DNA from: Christensenella sp. UBA1224 | GTDB lineage: Bacteria > Bacillota > Clostridia > Christensenellales > Aristaeellaceae | NCBI GenBank assembly: GCA_002309235.1 | Contig: DBXA01000171.1 | Span: 1 to 10,998 of the forward strand | Direction: 5' to 3' | Length of the DNA stretch: 10,998 bases | Part shown: positions 6,341-10,998 of the stretch, in pieces | Numbering within the stretch: the stretch's first letter is position 1 | How the letters are laid out: each line of letters starts with the position of its first letter | The notes under the pieces: generated by a model | Told to the model about the DNA's origin: nothing | The model's input: only the letters and a program-made list of their open reading frames with translations | The model's database searches: none | Position numbers and translations under genes: made by a program

Positions 6341-7695
6341 CAGAGTACGGCTGCTATCGCAGCGTTCAGTTCATCGCGCGAGGGGATGATGGAAGAGAAG
6401 GCAAGCTTGCCGTTAATGTACATGCAGGGCAGGTTTTTAACTCCCATAGCCTTGCAGCGAGCGATGTTCTCCTTCACGGTATATTTGTACTCCACAACGT
6501 CGATCGCGTCTCCGAAATGTTCTTTGGCCTCCTGGGCAGCGCCCATCATATAAGTGCATGCGGCGCAGGTGGCGCTGTCGAGCGTGAACACTTCTACGAG
6601 CGGCCTGGGCAGGTTCGCGTAATCGGGCAGGTCGACCTTTATATCCTCCTGCACGGCCACGTAATTCTTCAGTATCTCACGCACGCTGTCCGGCTGATGT
6701 ACGGCCTGTGCAACCGCAATGCCGTTTTCTACGGGTATGGCATAAGGCATATCACACCCCGGTGCGACGATGAAGTTGCTCTTGTCATCCAGGCTATCGA
6801 TCATGTTGAGCACATATTTCATGTTGTCCTGCTGCGTGCCGTGCAGCATGACAGATGTAAGCGGTATATTGCCGCCGATAGTGATGTTGTAGCGGTCGGT
6901 GATCTTCTTTGCAGCGGGCAGGTTCACGTTTTCATCCACGCAGATGCTGTCCGGCCCTGTCTGGCACATGACCTCAATGCTGCGGCTGGCATCGCCGCAT
7001 ACGAAGAAGGAACTGAAGGTACCGCCGTTGCGAATGGATTCGAAAATGCCCTTGTACGGGCCGGTCAGGAATTCCTCAAAATGCGCCGCGGATATCTGGC
7101 TCACCAGCGGGTCGACCACGGCGATCACATCCATGCCGGCGGCGGTATAATAGCCTGACATATATTTAGTTGAGGAAGCACACCAGTCCAGCAGTTCATG
7201 CACGTAATCCTCATCATCGTACATATCCATGAACAGATTGTTGCCGCGCAGGTGGCTGGCCAATGTGAACGGGCCGCACACCAATCCGTAAAGCGCTGTC
7301 GTCTCGCCGACTGCCTTCTTCATACGCTTCATCACGTTCGTTATCATCGGGATACGGCCATCGCGTGCCTTGGGCAGCATGCATTTGCAGGGCACGGTCA
7401 TGGTATCCGCCAGGGGATGCGTTTTGACGGAAGGAGGGCTGTCCTTTCCCCAGACCAGTTCGCAGCCCAGTATCTCCGCTTCAACCTGCAGATCAAATAT
7501 CACAGGCTGGCCGTTGGGCTTGTAAAGGCGGTTAACGGCCATGAGGGCATCAAACAGGTCATTCTCGTCTGTCAGGACATCATGTGCACTTTTGCCGATC
7601 AGTTTTGCGGCATGGACGCCTGCGAACGGCACCCAGGGAAGCTCGTCTGTCTTTTCATGTCTGAGGACCCGGAAAAGTATTTCTTTCGGCTGCAT
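6340..7695 (-). CDS. UroD-superfamily (MtaA/CmuA-like) methyltransferase fused to thioredoxin-like domain
   Basis: A 451-residue cytoplasmic protein with two parts. Residues 1 to about 345 form a uroporphyrinogen-decarboxylase-type TIM barrel of the kind used by corrinoid-linked methyltransferases (MtaA, MtbA, CmuA), starting with the typical MQPKEILFRVLRHEKTDELP. C233 in FFVCGD and C314 in APGCDMP fit two of the zinc ligands, but the His of the HxC motif is Phe (F231). Residues about 365-451 form a thioredoxin/glutaredoxin-like domain with a CAAC active site (C377, C380) and a cis-proline-like NLPCMYINGK. Arginines and the sequence start typical of true HemE are not evident, so heme synthesis is unlikely. 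The longest frame begins at a GTG at 7800, but GGAGGG (7702-7707) points to the ATG at 7695. It is the first gene of a four-gene operon and overlaps the GTPase gene by one base. No corrinoid protein is encoded nearby; the methyl donor and acceptor are unknown. Confidence 0.85.
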   Translation of the reverse strand: MQPKEILFRVLRHEKTDELPWVPFAGVHAAKLIGKSAHDVLTDENDLFDALMAVNRLYKPNGQPVIFDLQVEAEILGCELVWGKDSPPSVKTHPLADTMTVPCKCMLPKARDGRIPMITNVMKRMKKAVGETTALYGLVCGPFTLASHLRGNNLFMDMYDDEDYVHELLDWCASSTKYMSGYYTAAGMDVIAVVDPLVSQISAAHFEEFLTGPYKGIFESIRNGGTFSSFFVCGDASRSIEVMCQTGPDSICVDENVNLPAAKKITDRYNITIGGNIPLTSVMLHGTQQDNMKYVLNMIDSLDDKSNFIVAPGCDMPYAIPVENGIAVAQAVHQPDSVREILKNYVAVQEDIKVDLPDYANLPRPLVEVFTLDSATCAACTYMMGAAQEAKEHFGDAIDVVEYKYTVKENIARCKAMGVKNLPCMYINGKLAFSSIIPSRDELNAAIAAVL

Positions 7696-7701
7696 GCCAA
7701 T

Positions 7702-7707
7702 CCCTCC
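7702..7707 (-). promoter_or_regulatory. Ribosome binding site fixing the methyltransferase start
   Basis: GGAGGG on the minus strand lies six bases before the ATG at 7695. The in-frame GTG at 7800 has no comparable site, and its extra 35 residues (with no family match) fall in the leader. Confidence 0.8.
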
Positions 7708-7824
7708 ATCATATACATATATCGGTTTTGGGGTGTATTTCGGTCCGTCTTCTCTTGCCGCCGGCATCCGGGTCCTGAGGGTTTCAAAATAAACGGACAC
7801 CGGGCAGCACCTTTTTTCAGAGGC

Positions 7825-7853
7825 ATTTTATCATACCGGAAACCGGTTGACAA
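7825..7853 (-). promoter_or_regulatory. Promoter of the methyltransferase operon (extended -10)
   Basis: Read on the minus strand, TTGTCA (plus 7848-7853) and TAAAAT (plus 7825-7830) are separated by exactly 17 bases, and TGA precedes the -10 box, giving an extended -10. Each box differs from consensus by one base. Transcription would begin near 7818. The -35 box shares its bases with the -35 box of an opposite promoter. Confidence 0.65.
7835..7847. repeat. Inverted repeat ACCGG-AAA-CCGGT, possible operator
   Basis: A perfect 5-bp inverted repeat with a 3-base centre lies between the -10 and -35 boxes of the minus-strand promoter and touches the -35 box of the plus-strand promoter. A bound regulator here would affect both. 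No regulator gene is in the window. Confidence 0.4.
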
Positions 7854-7876
7854 GCGGCCGGATACCCGCTTATAAA
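7847..7876 (+). promoter_or_regulatory. Divergent plus-strand promoter with consensus -35
   Basis: TTGACA (7847-7852) and TATAAA (7871-7876) are separated by 18 bases, or TTATAA (7870-7875) by 17. The start would be near 7883, about 218 bases before the Nudix gene. That is long for a simple leader, and a second promoter lies nearer the gene. The -35 box overlaps that of the minus-strand promoter, so the two probably cannot be occupied together. Confidence 0.55.
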
Positions 7877-7879
7877 TAT

Positions 7880-7891
7880 TACTCCGGAGTA
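7880..7891. repeat. 12-bp palindrome TACTCCGGAGTA at the plus-strand start site
   Basis: A perfect palindrome spans the expected transcription start of the consensus plus-strand promoter, a classic place for a repressor operator. It contains GGAG but has no start codon at a useful distance, so it is unlikely to be a ribosome binding site. Confidence 0.4.
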
Positions 7892-7992
7892 TGTTTCCGA
7901 AGCCTGATCTTAAGTGGTTTCCCTTTAAAAACTCATCCTCAAGCCCCGAACAGCACATATATCTTTTTAGTTTAAACCATTTACATTCACTA

Positions 7993-8021
7993 TTGCCTTG
8001 CGCTCTGCGTTGGCATATAAT
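7993..8021 (+). promoter_or_regulatory. Promoter of the Nudix-esterase pair
   Basis: TTGCCT (7993-7998) and a consensus TATAAT (8016-8021) are separated by exactly 17 bases. The start would be near 8028, giving a leader of about 73 bases to the Nudix ATG at 8101. Confidence 0.6.
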
Positions 8022-8100
8022 ACTTTCCGTCACCTTGAACCTCACAGAATAAGGGTCCCGACAGATAAAAGAACGCCGGACAGGGCAAAAGATAAACGAT

Positions 8101-8628
8101 ATGAGAGAACTTGCTGTACTTGATTACAAAAACTATATCGAAAACGGTACCATAGAGAAAAGGCCTTCCGTTCGCGGGATCATCATCCGGGGCGAAAAGA
8201 TCTCTATGGTACACAGCCTGAAATTTGATTATTACAAATTCCCGGGAGGCGGGATCAACGCCGGGGAAACACATATCGAAGCGCTGATCAGAGAAGTACG
8301 CGAAGAGGCCGGATTGATCGTGATCCCGAATTCTGTAAGAGCATATGGTTACGTGATACGCAAAGATAAAGGGAAAACGGCCGATCTGTTTTACCAGGAA
8401 AACTTCTATTATCTCTGCGAGGCGGAAGAAAAGCAGGCCTCGCAGGATCTGGATGATTACGAGGCAGAAGAACAGTTTGTGCCGGAATGGGTCAAGCCGG
8501 AAACAGCCATTCAGATCAACCTCCGGCATGATTACCATGGGAAAGCATCTGTGAATGTCAGCCATATGATGGAACGGGAGGCCGGTGTGCTGAGACTGCT
8601 CATAGCCGAAGGCTATTTTCGGGTATAA
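8101..8628 (+). CDS. Nudix hydrolase
   Basis: A 175-residue cytoplasmic hydrolase. The Nudix box is complete at residues 50-72: G50, five residues, E56, seven residues, then REVREEAGL, supplying the glutamates that bind magnesium and activate water. The preceding KFPGGG is the usual lead-in strand and turn. The family cleaves nucleoside diphosphates linked to other groups (dNTPs, ADP-ribose, sugar nucleotides, coenzymes); the acidic tail (DLDDYEAEEQF) does not identify a subfamily. The start is less certain because the nearest purine-rich site, AGGG at 8082-8085, is 15 bases from the ATG; no better in-frame start is seen and the N-terminus fits the fold. It is followed after 22 bases by the esterase gene, so the two are probably co-transcribed. 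The partner gives no clear clue to its substrate. Confidence 0.9.
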   Translation: MRELAVLDYKNYIENGTIEKRPSVRGIIIRGEKISMVHSLKFDYYKFPGGGINAGETHIEALIREVREEAGLIVIPNSVRAYGYVIRKDKGKTADLFYQENFYYLCEAEEKQASQDLDDYEAEEQFVPEWVKPETAIQINLRHDYHGKASVNVSHMMEREAGVLRLLIAEGYFRV

Positions 8629-8635
8629 ACTGCTC

Positions 8636-8640
8636 AGGAG
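8636..8640 (+). promoter_or_regulatory. Ribosome binding site fixing the esterase start
   Basis: AGGAG lies ten bases before the ATG at 8651 but only one base before the in-frame GTG at 8642, so the ATG is preferred. Confidence 0.65.
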
Positions 8641-8650
8641 TGTGATCAGG

Positions 8651-9745
8651 ATGGATAAACGAGCATATGCATTTATAGGCTATACAGGCCAGGAGATCTC
8701 GTATTTTGAGATACCATGGGATGATGAGATCCCGAAACCCGGCTCCGTTGCCATGACGGGACCTGCGGTGGAGACGGACCGGATCCGCTATATCCGTTCC
8801 ATTCGCAGCAAAGCCCCCGGAGATATTACCTCTGTTTCTGTTGAAAAAAATATCCTGCACATCGAGATCGTACCTGCTACGACCCGTGACGACTTCACCC
8901 TCACAGTCGGGGATAAGCGCTTTACGCGCAAGGAGTTTCAGATCAACACCCGTACAGCGGATGACAGATTTGCCCGCTTAGAGGAAGGCCGTGTTCTGTA
9001 TCGCCTATACACGCCGGATGCCAGAGGGTCCAGGCCTATGATCCTGTTCCTGCACGGCGGAGGAAACGGAGGATATGAAGGGGAACGGGACAACAACAAG
9101 CATATCGTGACCGATTACGGACCGGTCAACTTTGCCGAGAAGTATCCGGATATTTACGTCATGGCGCCTATGGCTGTGGAAGCCCGGCGGGATATGCGCG
9201 CTTTCAATCCGAACCGCCGCTTTGCCCAAAGCGATTCCTTCGATGTCCCAGGCTGCGGCTGGTGCCGTGAATACCTTGGCCAGGTGTGCGATATCATACG
9301 CCGCATGGTCGAAGAAAACAAGGTAGACGGAAAGCGGATCTACGTAACGGGAATGTCCATGGGAGGCGCAGGCACCATACGCGCCATGTCCGTGGGAGCA
9401 GATCTGTTTGCCGCATGCGTACCCGTCTGTCCGACCATGACGCCTGAGACATTTTCTATCCTCAGTTCGATCCGCAGACCCGTATGGGTGACATCGGCCT
9501 ATATCGATCACACTCTCTACCGGCATAAGTACCTTGTCGATGCCGTTATGCATATGCGCGATAACGGCAACAGCAATGCGCGCCTTACGCTCTTTTCGCC
9601 GGAGGAACTGGAAAAGTATGATATCGCCATCACCCCGGATCTTCCCTATCCCCGCCTTTTCGGAGAAAACCATGCCAGCTGGGTACCGACGTACAGCAAT
9701 GAATACGGCATCATGTCCTGGCTTCTGAACCAGGTGAAGGAGTAG
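8651..9745 (+). CDS. Alpha/beta-hydrolase, esterase or peptidase type
   Basis: A 364-residue protein without a signal peptide. Residues 1 to about 115 form a beta-rich N-terminal domain that was not recognised. From about 116 an alpha/beta-hydrolase domain follows: HGGGNGG (135-141) supplies the oxyanion hole, GMSMGG (234-239) is the nucleophile elbow with Ser236, D286 in YIDHTLY is a plausible acid, and His341 in GENHASW is the catalytic histidine. This pattern resembles the PHB-depolymerase/feruloyl-esterase-like and prolyl-oligopeptidase-like group in which an N-terminal domain precedes the hydrolase, usually in secreted enzymes; here the enzyme seems intracellular. Three cysteines (C202, C205, C213) lie between the HGGG and the Ser elbow. 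It sits 22 bases after the Nudix gene as its operon partner. The substrate could be an acetylated or acylated sugar or a small ester; sequence does not decide. Confidence 0.85.
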   Translation: MDKRAYAFIGYTGQEISYFEIPWDDEIPKPGSVAMTGPAVETDRIRYIRSIRSKAPGDITSVSVEKNILHIEIVPATTRDDFTLTVGDKRFTRKEFQINTRTADDRFARLEEGRVLYRLYTPDARGSRPMILFLHGGGNGGYEGERDNNKHIVTDYGPVNFAEKYPDIYVMAPMAVEARRDMRAFNPNRRFAQSDSFDVPGCGWCREYLGQVCDIIRRMVEENKVDGKRIYVTGMSMGGAGTIRAMSVGADLFAACVPVCPTMTPETFSILSSIRRPVWVTSAYIDHTLYRHKYLVDAVMHMRDNGNSNARLTLFSPEELEKYDIAITPDLPYPRLFGENHASWVPTYSNEYGIMSWLLNQVKE

Positions 9746-9791
9746 GGCCGGATCATCTCTCCGGGCGTTCTGGTCCTCTTCCTTCTGCCTG

Positions 9792-10472
9792 CTATCCGAT
9801 CACCCTGTACCTGAGCCGCAGATAGGAATCCTGCAGTACGGCACAGTCTGTCAGCTGCAGGACGCCTAATGCGGGAAGCTCATCTCTGCATGTCAGGGAT
9901 CGCCCATCGATCAGCGTGGATGTGTCTTTTCCGCCTATCAGTACAGGCGCAACGACCAGATCCACATGATCAAAAAGCTTCTCCCGGAGGAACAGGCTGT
10001 TGACCGTTCCGCCGGATTGCACTGTCAGCCGTTCACAGCCATAGTCTTTTTTCAGCCGGACAAGTGCCGCGTGCAGGTCTGTTTCTTCCTGAAAAATGAT
10101 ATGCAGGTTGTCTGCCTCAACCCCAAAGGCCGGGTGTGCCCGGTTGGACGTGATCAGCACGAATGTCTTTGCCCATGCGCAGAAGTACTTTACGCCTTTT
10201 TCCGTCAGGTGATGATTGTCAAGTATCACGAATGATACGGGTGACTTGTCCGGCGGAGCCTTGTGGTTCACGCCCATCTTCTCCTGAACCCTGCCTGTAT
10301 TGAATGACCAGAGATCCGTCGTCTGCTCGATATCATAGTACTGATGCAGACCTTGCCTGACGCCGTCTATCAGCGGGAGATCCCTGTCCACATCCAGTTC
10401 ATCGTTTGCACCTGTGCTGATCTTTCCATCCACGGACATCAGCATAAACAGTGTTGTGACCGGTCTTTCCAT
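9792..10472 (-). CDS. RibD C-terminal / dihydrofolate-reductase-like reductase
   Basis: A 226-residue cytoplasmic protein matching the RibD C-terminal domain family, which uses NADPH to reduce 5-amino-6-ribosylamino-pyrimidine intermediates in riboflavin synthesis or, in stand-alone members, other substrates. The N-terminal strand TTLFMLMSVDGKIS (6-19), the NTGR segment (58-61), the nucleotide-binding turn QSGGTVN (152-158) and the VVAPVLIGGKDTS strand-loop (173-185) are all in order. The deaminase half of RibD is absent and no other riboflavin genes are near, so a stand-alone reductase of unknown substrate is more likely than a riboflavin enzyme. AAGGA lies nine bases before the ATG at 10472. 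It converges on the esterase gene with a 46-base gap that has no strong terminator. Confidence 0.88.
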   Translation of the reverse strand: MERPVTTLFMLMSVDGKISTGANDELDVDRDLPLIDGVRQGLHQYYDIEQTTDLWSFNTGRVQEKMGVNHKAPPDKSPVSFVILDNHHLTEKGVKYFCAWAKTFVLITSNRAHPAFGVEADNLHIIFQEETDLHAALVRLKKDYGCERLTVQSGGTVNSLFLREKLFDHVDLVVAPVLIGGKDTSTLIDGRSLTCRDELPALGVLQLTDCAVLQDSYLRLRYRVIG

Positions 10473-10553
10473 CCTTCACATTCCTTCTTCCCTGATGATC
10501 AGTACATCGTTCTCGCCCATATGCTCCAAAACAGATCGTCTTTCCTTGTTAAT

Positions 10554-10573
10554 ACAGATTATAACAGATTATT
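10554..10573. repeat. Two tandem 10-bp repeats over the -10 box
   Basis: ACAGATTATA (10554-10563) is followed directly by ACAGATTATT (10564-10573). Nine of ten positions are identical and the period matches one helical turn. The first copy contains the minus-strand -10 box, so a protein binding the pair would cover the promoter. Confidence 0.45.
10558..10566 (-). promoter_or_regulatory. Extended -10 promoter of the RibD-like gene
   Basis: On the minus strand TGT directly precedes a consensus TATAAT. The -35 region 17 bases further up (GGGTCA-like) is weak, which an extended -10 can tolerate. The start would be near 10551, giving a leader of about 79 bases. Confidence 0.5.
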
Positions 10574-10826
10574 CCCGGGCTGACCCGACATTTCCTGCGG
10601 GAATCTGTCTGTATTCAGTGCAAAGCTGCAGCAACCAGGTTTACCATAAAAGTCCATAATTTCACCCCAATAAAAAAGACAGCATGCCGTGAACCAGATA
10701 GAATGATCAGCCTTTGTATGTAACAGAGTATGTAGTAGCCCGCACGGATTCCTTAGGGAAACGGCAATTCGGATACTGTAAGACTGCATATCGTAGAATC
10801 GCTAAGAACATGAATCGGTTCTTTAG
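10574..10826. other. Gene-free stretch
   Basis: No supported gene is seen. A 76-codon minus-strand frame (10559-10789) crosses the RibD-like promoter, has no ribosome binding site and resembles no known protein. Base composition is more AT-rich than in the genes. It may hold the eroded 5' part of the histidine-kinase remnant that follows, but no kinase motifs were found in any frame. Confidence 0.5.
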
Positions 10827-10998
10827 AGGAGAATACAGGCTTTTGAGACGTTTGCTTTTTATCATATAAAAACGATACAAAGCGATATTGAAGAAGACGA
10901 ACGGCTAACAGGCAATCCGATGCAGCTGATCCAGATCGTTTCCATTCTGCTGGGCAACGCCATCCGGCACGCCACAGGCAGCGGGATCAGTCTAACGC
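10827..10998 (+). pseudogene. Histidine-kinase ATPase-domain fragment, probably a broken gene
   Basis: The frame opened after a TAG at 10824-10826 and still open at the window end encodes about 57 residues. From about 10884 it resembles the start of a HATPase_c domain: DIEEDERLTGNP, then MQLIQIVSILLGNAIRHA, which matches the N-box pattern (usually LLxNAIKH, with Asp where Gly stands here), then a SGISLT strand. The N-box asparagine (NAIRHA) is kept. There is no start codon with a ribosome binding site. The upstream 250 bases have no transmembrane, HAMP or His-box region in any frame, so the sensor half is missing. The fragment could continue past the window, and an upstream frameshift or deletion would explain it. 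Confidence 0.5.

Larger units (their letters stand above)
7696..8100. other. Divergent control region between the methyltransferase operon and the Nudix gene
   Basis: No gene is seen in these 405 bases. They hold one minus-strand promoter (leader of about 120 bases to the methyltransferase), two plus-strand promoters, and two inverted repeats. The minus-strand leader can pair CGG-TCCGT (near 7787-7797) with ACGGACCG (near 7742-7749) around a large loop. It shows none of the conserved boxes of a cobalamin or SAM riboswitch that could be recognised by eye. The segment from about 7885 to 7990 is AT-rich and featureless. Confidence 0.6.

Noticed and set aside
7696..7800. 35-residue N-terminal extension of the methyltransferase from a GTG at 7800
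   Set aside because: No good ribosome binding site, no family match, and a strong GGAGGG points to the ATG at 7695.
7696..7818. Cobalamin or SAM riboswitch in the methyltransferase leader
   Set aside because: Attractive by context, but no B12-box or SAM-I-like conserved segments could be found in the leader by eye.
9746..9791. Terminator between the converging esterase and RibD-like genes
   Set aside because: Only a 5-bp CCGGA/TCCGG stem with a seven-base loop and no proper T run is present; too weak to call.
10559..10789. 76-codon minus-strand frame upstream of the RibD-like gene
   Set aside because: No ribosome binding site, no similarity, and it overlaps the probable promoter and tandem repeat.
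1..10998. CRISPR array, tRNA/rRNA genes, insertion sequences or prophage genes
   Set aside because: No regularly spaced repeats, tRNA-like cloverleaf, transposase motifs or terminal inverted repeats were seen.

Overview
The window looks like chromosomal DNA from a low-redundancy Gram-positive anaerobe, most likely a Clostridia-type Bacillota. The evidence is purine-rich AGGAGG-type ribosome binding sites, some GTG starts, sigma-A-like promoters with extended -10 elements, tightly packed operons, and gene families common in gut or anaerobic Clostridia (a GH2 beta-galactosidase, a UroD-type methyltransferase, a G3E GTPase). By eye the base composition is moderate to slightly GC-rich, with AT-rich intergenic regions. 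The genus cannot be fixed from the sequence alone.

Layout. Positions 1-513 hold the 3' end of a metallo-beta-lactamase-fold hydrolase, followed by a hairpin terminator and a good extended -10 promoter. That promoter drives a single-gene lacZ (662-3724, 1020 aa, both catalytic glutamates present), which ends at a strong terminator. Facing it on the minus strand is a four-gene operon, read from 7695 down to 3818: a UroD/MtaA-like methyltransferase fused to a C-terminal thioredoxin-like domain, a CobW-type G3E GTPase (TGATG overlap with the first gene), a TIM-barrel sugar isomerase/epimerase-like protein, and a small secreted protein. A 405-base divergent control region (7696-8100) separates this operon from a plus-strand pair, a Nudix hydrolase and an alpha/beta-hydrolase esterase (8101-9745). 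A minus-strand RibD/dihydrofolate-reductase-like reductase (9792-10472) converges on that pair. The window ends in a gene-poor stretch with a histidine-kinase ATPase-domain fragment that has no upstream start and is probably decayed or frameshifted.

How the genes may work together. The minus-strand operon is the most interesting part. A methyltransferase of the corrinoid/UroD superfamily carrying its own CxxC thioredoxin-like domain is translationally coupled to a metal-handling GTPase, which suggests a metal- and redox-dependent methyl- or cofactor-transfer reaction. No corrinoid-binding partner protein is encoded in the window. Two usual signatures are altered: the His of the methyltransferase HxC zinc motif is Phe, and the GTPase CxCC motif reads SIFCAC. 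The control region contains two divergent promoters whose -35 boxes occupy the same bases, with inverted repeats beside them, so the operon and the plus-strand transcript may be mutually controlled. Several starts were chosen by ribosome binding site rather than by longest frame: lacZ, the methyltransferase, the TIM-barrel protein and the esterase.
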